NCBI GenBank assembly: GCA_001805085.1
Contig: MHEA01000164.1
Coordinates: forward strand, 147 to 16,433
Origin: Nitrospirae bacterium GWC2_57_9
GTDB taxonomy: Bacteria > Nitrospirota > UBA9217
Direction: 5' to 3'
Length of the DNA stretch: 16,287 nt
The notes beneath the pieces were generated by a model. It did no database searches. It was not told the origin of the DNA and was given only the letters and a program-made list of their open reading frames with translations. Within the stretch, counting starts at the first letter, position 1. Each line of letters opens with the position of its first letter. A program made the translations under genes and the position numbers. Positions 6,114 through 13,960 of this stretch are shown piece by piece.

Positions 6114-6221
6114 CTTTATTATCCGGTCAGGTTGCTCTATAATTTTTTTGCCTGCTGTGACATGCTGAAATTCGTATCTAACGGCATGATAACCGTGTCT
6201 TAACGATGCCAAGGGATAATC

Positions 6222-6962
6222 ATGAATGTACTCGTCAAAAAACTGCTTTTGACCTGCCGTAAACTGCCATTGTTTATAGAGAACAAGTTTGACAAGTTCT
6301 TTTTATCGCCGGATGTCCCGGCCTCCAAAAGAATAAGCCATCAAAAATGGCCCGGATACCTGTCTGAGATTTGCAACAAGCCTGGAATGAGGATTCTGGA
6401 GATAGGCAGTCGTGAAGTAACGGGAGCGTCATTCGCGAGAAAGCAGTTTTCAAAGGCTCACTATACGGGGTTTGACTATTATGCGGGCAAAAACGTCGAT
6501 GTGGTAGGAAACGTTCATAAACTTTCTTCCTACTTTCAAGGAAAAGAGAAATTCGACCTTGTTTACTCGTACGCCTGCTTTGAACATTTTGCAATGCCTT
6601 GGATAGTTGCTTCTGAAATCGCAAAAGTTTTGAAGATCGGCGGCATCGTTTTCATAGAAACTCATTTCTCTTTCTCATCCCATGAAAGGCCCTGGCACTT
6701 TTTCCAGTTCAGCGACATGGCCTTAAAAGTATTGTTTTCTCCGGCGCTTGGATTTGAATGTATCGAGGCCGGGATGTCAAATCCCATAATCGGCAGGTTT
6801 TCAGCGCTGGCTGACCCGTATTTAAAGAATAAGCCGGTCGGAGGCCTCTATTGCCACAGTGAATATCTTGGCAAGAAGGTCAAAGAGGTGCAGGATTTCG
6901 ACTGGAGGAACGTAGATTTCGCAGAGGTAGTGGGAGGAACTACCTATCCTGAGGCAAAATGA
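6222..6962 (+). CDS. Class I SAM-dependent methyltransferase (stand-alone)
   Basis: This 246-residue protein has a Methyltransf_11-type Rossmann fold. The SAM-binding motif is RILEIGSRE (57-65), followed by YTGFDYY (81-87) at the end of strand 2, KFDLVYSYACFEHF (110-123) and KVLKIGGIVFIETH (135-148). The substrate is unknown; related proteins often act in lipid, glycan or secondary-metabolite modification. ATG 6222 is supported by AAGGGAT at 6211-6217. Base composition is clearly different: the sample 6241-6300 has 23 of 60 G+C, while the MATE gene at 4441-4500 has 38 of 60, which suggests acquisition by transfer. TATAAT occurs at 6138-6143 upstream but lacks a good -35 box. It is flanked by no functional partner and converges on the minus-strand operon. 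Confidence 0.88.
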   Translation: MNVLVKKLLLTCRKLPLFIENKFDKFFLSPDVPASKRISHQKWPGYLSEICNKPGMRILEIGSREVTGASFARKQFSKAHYTGFDYYAGKNVDVVGNVHKLSSYFQGKEKFDLVYSYACFEHFAMPWIVASEIAKVLKIGGIVFIETHFSFSSHERPWHFFQFSDMALKVLFSPALGFECIEAGMSNPIIGRFSALADPYLKNKPVGGLYCHSEYLGKKVKEVQDFDWRNVDFAEVVGGTTYPEAK

Positions 6963-7022
6963 GCAATGTTACAAGTGGTGCTTGTGAACCCGAAAGTTCC
7001 GAAAGGAACAGAATCTGAAAAT

Positions 7023-7043
7023 GCCGGCATGGTTTTGTCCGGC
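7023..7043 (-). terminator. Weak hairpin at the convergent junction
   Basis: GCCGG (7023-7027) and CCGGC (7039-7043) form a 5-bp stem. On the minus strand, after the sigma54 activator gene, it is followed by ATTTTC. A short stem and a short T-run make it a poor terminator, but its place between two convergent genes is suggestive. Confidence 0.25.
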
Positions 7044-7079
7044 TGAATCCATCTACATTGCTGATTTTACCAATACTTG

Positions 7080-8435
7080 TCACGCTTCGATCCTCAGCTT
7101 CTTCAGCTTCCTATACAGAGTCGCCAGATCGATCCCGAGCTTGCCCGCCGTCGTTTCCTTGTTCCCCTTGTTTTCCGCCAAACTCCTCTTGATATAGTCC
7201 CGCTCGAAGGTGTCCAACGCCTGGCGCAGGGATGAGGTTGAAACTCCCTCAACGTCCAGCGTCCTGAACTTGTCAGGCAGATCGTGGATCGTGACTATCT
7301 CACCGTCCGTCAACACCGTGGCCCGTTCGATGGTGTTCCTGAGCTCCCGGATGTTCCCCGGCCAGTCGTAAGCCAGAAGCGCCTGCATCGCCTCGTAGTC
7401 GATGTCCTTGATGTTCTTTCCCGCTTCTTCCGCGAAGATCTTCAGATAATGCTTCATGATAACCTGCACGTCGTCGCGCCGCTCCCGCAATGAGGGCATG
7501 CGGATCTCGATCACGTTCAAGCGGTAGAAAAGGTCTTCCCGGAAGCGGCCCTCCTTCACGCGCTGCATCAGGTCGGCGTTGGTAGCGGCGATGACGCGCA
7601 CGTCCACGGTGATCACCCGCGTGTCGCCGACCGGGGTCAGTTCCTTGGTCTGGATCACGTGGAGGAGCTTCACCTGGAGGGAAGGGGGGAGTTCGCCGAT
7701 CTCGTCGAGGAAGAGCGTGCCTGTATGGGCCATGGTGACGAGGCCCTTCTTGTCCTCGTTTGCCGAGGTAAAGGCGCCTTTTTTATGGCCGAAGAGTTCG
7801 CTCTCGAGCAGGTTTTCGGGAATGGCGCCGCAGTTGATGGAGATGAAGGGTTTGTCCTTGCGGGGGCCGGATTCATGGATGGCTTGGGCCACGAGTCCTT
7901 TGCCCGTTCCGCTCTCCCCGGTGATCAGGATATTGCTCTTGCTGGGGATCACCTTTTCCATGACCGAGAAGACCTTCTGCATGGGCTCCGAGCTGCCGAT
8001 GATGTGCTTGAATGCGGCCGGCCGCTGGCTCAGTTCCTGGCGCAGGATCTGGTTCTCCATCTGGAGTTCCCGTCCCTGCAGGATCCTTCTGATCGTGAGC
8101 CGGATCTCGTCGTTGATGAAGGGTTTCGTGATGTAGTCCGAGGCGCCTGCGCGCATGGCCTCGACGGCGGAGCCGACCGACGCGAACGCCGTCATCATGA
8201 TGACCGAGGTCTCGGGGCTGATCTGCTGCGCCTGCTTCAGGACCTCGAAACCGTCCAGTTTTTCCATTTTGATATCGGTCATGACGATATCGAAGTTCTC
8301 CTGCCTGATGCGCTCGAGCGCCTGCTCGCCGTTGTAGGCCTCCTTGACGGAGTAGCCCTCCTTGGTAAGCAGGATGTTGAGGGCCATGCAGATGTCCTTT
8401 TCGTCGTCAACCACCAGAATGTTCGGTTTTTGCAT
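7080..8435 (-). CDS. NtrC-family sigma54-dependent response regulator (REC-AAA+-HTH)
   Basis: This 451-residue protein has the three standard NtrC modules. The receiver (4-118) has VVDDE, phosphoacceptor Asp54 and Lys104. The sigma54-interaction AAA+ domain (about 143-370) has Walker A GESGTGKG (173-180), ESELFGHKKGAFTSA, Walker B LFLDEIGE (241-248) and the R-finger region FREDLFYRLNV. The Fis-type helix-turn-helix ends the protein (KGNKETTAGKLGIDLATLYRKLKKL). When phosphorylated it should remodel sigma54 RNA polymerase at enhancer-dependent promoters. The sigma54 contact loop reads GAFTSA rather than GAFTGA, a variant also known in active family members. AAGGGAG precedes the ATG and overlaps the stop region of the upstream kinase gene (13-base gap), so the two are translationally coupled and the Cache-PAS kinase is its likely partner. 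Confidence 0.96.
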   Translation of the reverse strand: MQKPNILVVDDEKDICMALNILLTKEGYSVKEAYNGEQALERIRQENFDIVMTDIKMEKLDGFEVLKQAQQISPETSVIMMTAFASVGSAVEAMRAGASDYITKPFINDEIRLTIRRILQGRELQMENQILRQELSQRPAAFKHIIGSSEPMQKVFSVMEKVIPSKSNILITGESGTGKGLVAQAIHESGPRKDKPFISINCGAIPENLLESELFGHKKGAFTSANEDKKGLVTMAHTGTLFLDEIGELPPSLQVKLLHVIQTKELTPVGDTRVITVDVRVIAATNADLMQRVKEGRFREDLFYRLNVIEIRMPSLRERRDDVQVIMKHYLKIFAEEAGKNIKDIDYEAMQALLAYDWPGNIRELRNTIERATVLTDGEIVTIHDLPDKFRTLDVEGVSTSSLRQALDTFERDYIKRSLAENKGNKETTAGKLGIDLATLYRKLKKLRIEA

Positions 8436-8448
8436 GATGAATGCTCCC

Positions 8449-10686
8449 TTATTCTTTTTCTACCGGCAGGATCACCGTGAAGATCGTTCCTCTTCCCGGT
8501 TCACTTTCAACCTTGATGTCGCCCTTGAAGCGCTTGACGATATTATAGCTGAGCGAAAGTCCGAGGCCCGTGCCCTTGCCCGGCTCCTTCGTGGTATAGA
8601 AGGGGTCGAATATCTTCTCGATCTCCTCATGGGGGATGCCGCTCCCCGTGTCCGCGAATTCCACGAGTATTGCCTCCCGGCCCTGATCATCCACGTCCCG
8701 CTGTGACGTCACGGCCAGTCTGCCGCCGTCGGCCATGGCGTCGAGAGCATTCAGTATGATGTTGATGAAGACCTGTGCCATCTGGCCTTCGTCGATCATG
8801 GTCCGGGGAAGCTCAGGGGCAAGGGAAACGGCGATCTCGATGGTGTTCTTCATGCGCTTGTCGAGCCGCATGAGGTCCAGGGTGGAATTGAGCACGTCGT
8901 TGACCTGGGTCAGTTTGATGCTGAGCGAATCGGCACGGGAAAAGTTGGACATCCGCCGTACAATGTCGGTAATACGCTGGATATGGGTATTGATTATGTC
9001 GAGACTGTTCTGCGAGAATTCATCAGTCGCCATCTCTCGCAGGAGCTGGGCAAAGGTCGAAATGGACGTGAGAGGGTTGCCGATCTCGTGGGCCACGCCG
9101 GCTGCGAGCCGTCCGAGAGAAGCGAGCTTTTCCGAGTGCATCACCTGCTGTTCGAGCTTCTTAGCGGTCGCGGTCCCCTTGTCCACCTTGTCCTCAAGCT
9201 CGACAGTGTACGATTTAAGCGCGTCTTCGAGCTGCACGCGCTTGGTAACGTCGCTGCTCGTAATGAGGATCCCGGGAGCTGCCCCATCGATCAGGATCGG
9301 GTTCATGTTAATCGTGAAATAGACGGGGGTTTCCTGCAGCCCGGTTATCTTGTAGTCCTTGAGTTCGAAGCTGCGGCCGGTCAGCGTCTTCAGGAGGAGC
9401 GACTCGAAGGGTATTCCCTGATAAGGTGCGAGTCTATCGGGAACAAGCGAGAGGACGTTTTTCCCAACGATTTCGCTTTTCGGCCTCCTCATGGTTTGCG
9501 CCTGGGCGGAGTTGACCGTCCGCACGACCAGGTTTTCGTCCAGGACCATGAGGTTCGTGCGCGTGTTCTCGACGATGTTTTCAAGGAAGTTTTTGGCGAT
9601 CTCGATCTCGCGCTCCAGAAGCTGATGTTTCTCGAGGTGCATGGCTCGCTCCTCGGCCTTGATCTTCTTCTTGTTCGTGATGATCGTGGCAAGGGATGCC
9701 ACAATGGTGGTCACAAAGATCGAGAAGATCAGCAGGGAATAGAAGCGCCGGCTCTTCTGCATCAGCGCGATCACGTCCGAGTAGGGGGCCGAGACAACGA
9801 CCAGCCAGGACTTTCGGGCGATGGGAAACTTATAGAAAGCGGCCAGTTTATTCTCTCCGCCGGGAGCCTCGTAGTATCCGAAGGTCTCCGTCGATCCCTC
9901 GATCATCTTCTTTTCGGTATCAAAGGAGCGGTGGCAGGCGAAGCAGGATTTATCCGTCCGGTACAGGTTCTTGCCGACCATCTGAGGCTGCGTGGGATGG
10001 TACAGCAGCGTGCCCTCGCTGTCCATCATCCAGGCATAGCCGCGCTCCCCGGATTTTATCGGGGCAAGATACTTCTGGGTAATCCCGTCCAGCGAAAGCA
10101 CGGCGAGCACGATGCCGCCGAATTCCTGGGGATGGCGTTCGTTCAGGCGATGATAGATCGGCGTGGCGACCACGAACTGCTTGGAGTCGGGGGATATCTC
10201 GGGAGCAGGGATCAGATCGGTTATTAATTTTTCGTTCCGGGGCAGGAGCCGTGCTTTCTGGAAATAATCAGTCCCTGAAAGGTCCTTTCCCTCCCGGCCC
10301 GGGAAGGAGCTGTCGTACAGCACTATCCCGTTCTTGTCCACGACCCTGATGGTCACGACCATCTGGTTCTGAATATTGAACGTAATCGCTTCCGCCACTG
10401 TCCGGCACCGGGGGCTTTTATCGATGGTGTCGATCTCCGGCAGTTTTGAAATGACGTGGAGGTCGCGATCAATATCGAGAGCTTCGTGGACCATGTCTAC
10501 CGCGACCTCCCTTGCGAGGAGCAGCTGCTGCTGATTGAACTGGCCTGCCATCTCTTCCTGCAAGGATTGATGAAAGAACTGACCGAGGATGATGATAAAA
10601 GAAAGGATGACAAGAAGCGCCAGAATGAACGCCGTGGAGTTCAAGAGCTCTTTCTGCTTGAGCAGGCTGATAAAACGTTGAAACAT
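8449..10686 (-). CDS. Membrane sensor histidine kinase with periplasmic Cache-type domain bearing a CxxCH (heme c) motif, and PAS
   Basis: This 745-residue protein has TM helix 1 (17-38), a periplasmic double-Cache-like domain (about 40-305) with VRVVDKNGIVLYDS and GYAWMMDSEGTLLYHP, TM helix 2 (316-337), a PAS domain (about 364-485), HisKA with His533 in VAHEIGNPL, and HATPase with Asn646, DTGSGI (679-684) and GKGTGLGL (703-710). In the membrane-proximal half of the sensor is CFACH (248-252, bases 9931-9945), the attachment motif for covalent heme c; it lies in a loop after MVGKNLYRTDKS. The protein may therefore sense redox state, NO, CO or another heme ligand, possibly together with a small-molecule Cache ligand; this is inferred. 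The RR gene starts 13 bases after its stop, which argues for a cognate pair. Coding starts about 100 bases after the FadL-type gene. Confidence 0.94.
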   Translation of the reverse strand: MFQRFISLLKQKELLNSTAFILALLVILSFIIILGQFFHQSLQEEMAGQFNQQQLLLAREVAVDMVHEALDIDRDLHVISKLPEIDTIDKSPRCRTVAEAITFNIQNQMVVTIRVVDKNGIVLYDSSFPGREGKDLSGTDYFQKARLLPRNEKLITDLIPAPEISPDSKQFVVATPIYHRLNERHPQEFGGIVLAVLSLDGITQKYLAPIKSGERGYAWMMDSEGTLLYHPTQPQMVGKNLYRTDKSCFACHRSFDTEKKMIEGSTETFGYYEAPGGENKLAAFYKFPIARKSWLVVVSAPYSDVIALMQKSRRFYSLLIFSIFVTTIVASLATIITNKKKIKAEERAMHLEKHQLLEREIEIAKNFLENIVENTRTNLMVLDENLVVRTVNSAQAQTMRRPKSEIVGKNVLSLVPDRLAPYQGIPFESLLLKTLTGRSFELKDYKITGLQETPVYFTINMNPILIDGAAPGILITSSDVTKRVQLEDALKSYTVELEDKVDKGTATAKKLEQQVMHSEKLASLGRLAAGVAHEIGNPLTSISTFAQLLREMATDEFSQNSLDIINTHIQRITDIVRRMSNFSRADSLSIKLTQVNDVLNSTLDLMRLDKRMKNTIEIAVSLAPELPRTMIDEGQMAQVFINIILNALDAMADGGRLAVTSQRDVDDQGREAILVEFADTGSGIPHEEIEKIFDPFYTTKEPGKGTGLGLSLSYNIVKRFKGDIKVESEPGRGTIFTVILPVEKE

Positions 10687-10746
10687 GAGGCTAATTTACT
10701 ACGTTCAGGAAGGGCCGTCAACTGTTTTAACGACGGACGGGTGACA

Positions 10747-10779
10747 GCTCACCTGCCCGGTTTCTCCGAACAGGTAAGC
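10747..10779 (-). promoter_or_regulatory. Long hairpin between the FadL-type gene and the heme-motif kinase gene
   Basis: Read on the minus strand, the arms GCTTACCTGTTCGG and CCGGGCAGGTGAGC pair over 14 positions (three G-U) around the loop AGAAA. No T-run follows, so it is not a standard intrinsic terminator. It may be a processing or stability hairpin or an attenuator separating expression of the outer-membrane protein from that of the kinase-regulator pair. Confidence 0.45.
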
Positions 10780-10788
10780 CGGCTCCGG

Positions 10789-12018
10789 TCAGAAGTGGTA
10801 AGCAACGGCCATGCCGAAGAGATGGGCCTCCGCCCGATAGGTGCCGTTTAAAGCGTCCGGTGTGGCGGTTGCGTCATCGGCCAGGCTGTCCGTTATGGTT
10901 CTCGTTGTGAACAGGAGATACATGTAGGATGCATCGATCGTAACATTTCCGGCATTGTATCCCGTTCCCAGGGTAAACCCCTGACGGTCCGAATCGGGGG
11001 TACGGGTATCAAAATAGGAGTCCGGGACGGGGGTCTGGTCATATACATAGCCTGCGCGGAGCTTCCACTCATCCGATAGCCTGTACTGACCGCCGGCCCT
11101 GAAGATCCAGGTATTTTCCCACTGTTTTTCATCGGTCACGGTATCTGTTGCGCCCCCTGTCAGCGCGATGAACGTGTCAGATCGCATGACCAGCCGGTCA
11201 TAGGTAGACCACCAGGTATATTCCAGGTCGGCATTCAGGGTAAGTTTGTCCGATGCCTTGTAGGAACCGCCGACCTGGATGAGGTCGGGCAGGGTGATCT
11301 CAGTAGCAACGGGGTTCGAGATGGCTAACGCGCCGGAAACCGTCGCAGTAGCATCGTCGACCTTTACTTTCACTCTGCTCCGGTAGCTGAGACCGAGCTT
11401 CAGCTCATCCGTTGCCTTATACAGCAGGCCGGCATTGGCTCCCAGGCCGGAGCCTTCGCCGTCAAGCCTGAATCCCGTGCCTGCATCGAGCATTTTATCC
11501 AAGGTCGCCTGCAGCATGATATAGTCGATGCCAAGGCCTATTGACAGCCGGTCGCTCATTTTGTAGGCGATGTTCGGATTGAGATCGATGCATTTTACCC
11601 TGCTGAACGTGGCGATGCGGCTGGTGCTGCTGTAAGGGGACCAGTTCGTTGAAAGTCCGAAGGGGCTCGTGATTCCGACGCCCCAGGCCAGGTTGTCGTT
11701 CACCCGGTCCGTGACGAAGAACATGGCCGGAACATGGACCGCGCGTTCAGAAACGTCGGTTGTGCCGTTCTGGTTCTCGTGCTTCATAACAGGATAAATG
11801 CCCAGGCCCCCGGCACTGTAGCGGGTGCCGCCCAGCTGTAAAATGCCGGCGGGATTATACCAGAGAGCCGAAGGGTTGTCGGCCTGGGCTACGAAAGCTC
11901 CTCCCATGCCCATTGCTGCCAAGTCCTGGTCAGGAAGCCTGAAGCCCGCGGCATCGGCAAGGTCGGCACAGGAGAGCGACACGAGCAGGATTGCTGCGAG
12001 AGCGATGCCTTTTTTCAT
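10789..12018 (-). CDS. FadL/OmpP1/TodX-family outer-membrane transport protein
   Basis: This 409-residue beta-barrel protein takes hydrophobic compounds (fatty acids, aromatic hydrocarbons) across the outer membrane. The signal peptide is MKKGIALAAILLVSLS to about ADA (residue 23). The mature N-terminus AGFRLPDQDLAAMGMGGAFVA and NPSALWYNPAG (NPAG 55-58) are the FadL hatch signature, and the chain ends in AVAYHF, a terminal aromatic typical of Bam-inserted barrels. ATG 12018 is chosen over the upstream in-frame start at 12051 because AAGGAGG lies six bases before it and the signal peptide begins there. A perfect palindrome (12029-12047) sits immediately upstream of the ribosome-binding site. 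Neighbours are two histidine kinase genes, which suggests that its substrate is linked to the sensed signal; that link is an inference. Confidence 0.94.
   Translation of the reverse strand: MKKGIALAAILLVSLSCADLADAAGFRLPDQDLAAMGMGGAFVAQADNPSALWYNPAGILQLGGTRYSAGGLGIYPVMKHENQNGTTDVSERAVHVPAMFFVTDRVNDNLAWGVGITSPFGLSTNWSPYSSTSRIATFSRVKCIDLNPNIAYKMSDRLSIGLGIDYIMLQATLDKMLDAGTGFRLDGEGSGLGANAGLLYKATDELKLGLSYRSRVKVKVDDATATVSGALAISNPVATEITLPDLIQVGGSYKASDKLTLNADLEYTWWSTYDRLVMRSDTFIALTGGATDTVTDEKQWENTWIFRAGGQYRLSDEWKLRAGYVYDQTPVPDSYFDTRTPDSDRQGFTLGTGYNAGNVTIDASYMYLLFTTRTITDSLADDATATPDALNGTYRAEAHLFGMAVAYHF
10801..10816 (-). promoter_or_regulatory. Sigma54 (-24/-12) promoter-like sequence ahead of the heme-motif kinase gene
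   Basis: On the minus strand CGGCAT, five bases, then TTGCT, with the GG and GC dinucleotides at the required spacing (ten bases between). It matches TGGCAC-N5-TTGCW at four of six and five of five positions. It lies inside the 3' end of the FadL-type gene, about 115 bases before the kinase start. It could allow autoregulation by the NtrC-type regulator, but it overlaps conserved codons and may be a chance match. Confidence 0.25.
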
Positions 12019-12028
12019 TCGATCCTCC

Positions 12029-12047
12029 TTGGAACAGAATGTTCCAA
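12029..12047 (-). promoter_or_regulatory. Perfect 8-bp inverted repeat, candidate operator of the FadL-type gene
   Basis: TTGGAACA and TGTTCCAA are separated by GAA, directly upstream of the AAGGAGG of the FadL-type gene. The shape and spacing suit a dimeric repressor (for example TetR-like regulators, which often control FadL-type genes), or a hairpin in the leader that could affect ribosome access. No promoter boxes were recognised near it. No regulator gene of this kind is in the window. Confidence 0.5.
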
Positions 12048-12126
12048 CCATGGACGAGCAGGATTCCCGGATCCGTAAATCATGGCATGTCGTTTTCGGG
12101 AAGTTGAAGAAGAGCCGAAAAAAACA

Positions 12127-13947
12127 TTACAGCGAGGCTAACAGGGATTCGTGTTCTCCCTCGATATGCCACTCCTTGCTCAGGGGCAGCGTAAAAATGA
12201 AGGTGCTTCCGTGGCCCAGGGTGCTTTCCGCCCAGATGGTCCCGCCGTGGTATTCCACGATCTGGCGGGTAATGGCCAGGCCCAGGCCGGTGCCCTGGAT
12301 GTTGTCGGTTAGGACGTCTCCCGACGAGCGCCGGAACTTTTCGAAAACCAGTTCGAGATCGTTTGCGGGTATGCCGATCCCCGTATCCGAGATGGCGACG
12401 GCGATCTGCGGCCGGGGAGAGACGTCGTGCCGCACGTTGATCCTGATCCTGCCGTGCTGGGGCGTGAACTTGATCGAGTTGGAGAGGATATTTGTGATGA
12501 CCTGTATGAGGCGGTCGCGGTCCCCGAAAAAGAGCGGCAGCGACTCGGGGATCTCGAGCTTGATCGGCAGGCTCTTGTTGTCGGCAAGGGACTGGATGCC
12601 TGCGACCGATGTCTGGATGACCTCGGTCAGGGAGACCTTGGTGATGTGCCAGCTTAATTTGCCCGCCTCGATTTTGGTAAGATCGAGAACATCGGTGATG
12701 AGCCTGGCCAGCCGGTCGGTCTCGCTGTTGATGATCGTCAGCAGTTTTTCCCGTTTCTCGGCGGTCATCTTCGGCCTCATCAGGATAAGTTCTGCAAAGG
12801 CCTTTATGGAGGTGAGCGGCGTCCTGAGCTCGTGGGAGACGATGGAGATGAAATCGGACTTCATCTTGTCGATCTCTTTCAGTTTCCGGTTGACCTCCTC
12901 GAACTCCCGGTTCGCGACGGCGAGGTTCTGGTTCGAGAGCTGGAGCCTTTCATAGGCCCTGGTCAGGTTCTCCGTCTTTTCCGCGACCCGGAACTCGAGG
13001 TTGCGGTTCAGATCCTCGAGATCGCGCCGGTTCTTTTCGAGCTGCATCACCATGCTGTCAAAGCTCTGCGACACAACGCCGATCTCATCATTGGAAATGA
13101 GGTTCGTTCTCGCCCGCAGGTTGCCCCGCTCCAGTTCCCGGATAACGCCGACCATGTGCGCCAGCGGATTCGAAATGCTCGTGGCCAGCAGAATGCCGAT
13201 GCCGGCGGCCAGGAGGAGGGCGGCGCCGGTGACGATGAAGATAAGATCGGACAGCCGGCCCATCATGGTGTTCACGATGAATTCATCGCCCAGCCGGCTT
13301 ATCAGCTCGGTGCCCACCTGGCGATAGACCAGCGCTCCGAGGGCGATCAGTGGGGCCATGACGGTGGCGAGCAGGATCGAGACCAGCTTTGTACGGGTGT
13401 TGATCCTGATCACCCGGGACTCATCGAAAGGGACCGCCCGCGTTTTTTCGGCCAGGATATTCCTGACCGGATAGAGGAAGCGTTCCGTCAGGAAGAACGA
13501 AAAGATGGGAAAGAACGCGACCCCGACCACGGCGTAGATGCCCAGCCGCAGGTTGTCTTCCAGCGGGAGACCGCCGATCGTGCCCATGTAAAGGCAGTCG
13601 AGAAGGCAGATCATCTCATACCGGACCAGAACGGACATGGAATGGACGAGCGGCAGATTCAAGGTCCGGATGCGGGCCGCGGCGATGACATCGTCGGGAG
13701 GCGTAAGCCTGCGTTCGAGATAGAACGACAGCATCTCGATGGGCCGGAATTCCCATTTATCGGTAAAGAAAAAGAGCGACCCGAACCCGAGGGGCGTGAG
13801 AATGAACAGTGTGACGATGACGTAATGGAAGAGATGCATGGGGCTGAAGTCCATGCTCACAATAATATAGGGAACGAGCGTGGTAAAGATGAGGGCAGCG
13901 ATGACGACTTCGCTGTATATGATTTTTTGAGAGACGTTCAGTTTCAT
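12127..13947 (-). CDS. Multi-pass membrane histidine kinase with HAMP domain
   Basis: This 606-residue protein has several hydrophobic helices (about 10-32, 41-61, 107-123, 134-153, 187-208 and 233-256), then HAMP (about 257-310), a long coiled coil (300-365), HisKA with His372 in SIVSHELRTPLTS, and HATPase with Asn486 and Asn490 in TNILSNSIKF, DTGIGIP (521-527) and GTGLGLA (552-558). There is little periplasmic sequence, so it probably senses through the membrane helices or a small extracytoplasmic loop. The input signal is unknown. No strong ribosome-binding site precedes the ATG, but the methyltransferase gene stops 13 bases upstream, so translation may be coupled. Candidate phosphorylation targets in the same gene run are the CheY-like receiver and the NtrC-type regulator. 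Confidence 0.95.
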   Translation of the reverse strand: MKLNVSQKIIYSEVVIAALIFTTLVPYIIVSMDFSPMHLFHYVIVTLFILTPLGFGSLFFFTDKWEFRPIEMLSFYLERRLTPPDDVIAAARIRTLNLPLVHSMSVLVRYEMICLLDCLYMGTIGGLPLEDNLRLGIYAVVGVAFFPIFSFFLTERFLYPVRNILAEKTRAVPFDESRVIRINTRTKLVSILLATVMAPLIALGALVYRQVGTELISRLGDEFIVNTMMGRLSDLIFIVTGAALLLAAGIGILLATSISNPLAHMVGVIRELERGNLRARTNLISNDEIGVVSQSFDSMVMQLEKNRRDLEDLNRNLEFRVAEKTENLTRAYERLQLSNQNLAVANREFEEVNRKLKEIDKMKSDFISIVSHELRTPLTSIKAFAELILMRPKMTAEKREKLLTIINSETDRLARLITDVLDLTKIEAGKLSWHITKVSLTEVIQTSVAGIQSLADNKSLPIKLEIPESLPLFFGDRDRLIQVITNILSNSIKFTPQHGRIRINVRHDVSPRPQIAVAISDTGIGIPANDLELVFEKFRRSSGDVLTDNIQGTGLGLAITRQIVEYHGGTIWAESTLGHGSTFIFTLPLSKEWHIEGEHESLLASL

Positions 13948-13960
13948 AAGAGTATCGGTC

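Noticed and set aside
6138..6143. TATAAT as promoter of the methyltransferase gene
   Set aside because: The hexamer at the right distance upstream (TTTATT) is a poor -35, and the region is AT-rich, so a chance match is likely.
6996..7009. GTTCC-GAAA-GGAAC tetraloop hairpin after the methyltransferase gene
   Set aside because: The 5-bp stem has no T-run; it is too weak to call a terminator.
7080..8435. GAFTSA in place of GAFTGA as evidence that the regulator is not a sigma54 activator
   Set aside because: The variant is known in functional NtrC-family proteins, and all other motifs are intact.
8983..10227. Long plus-strand open frame opposite the heme-motif kinase
   Set aside because: It shows no domain pattern and lies fully within a certain gene.
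12118..12124. T7 run on the minus strand just after the HAMP kinase stop as a terminator
   Set aside because: No convincing stem precedes it, so readthrough into the FadL-type gene remains possible.
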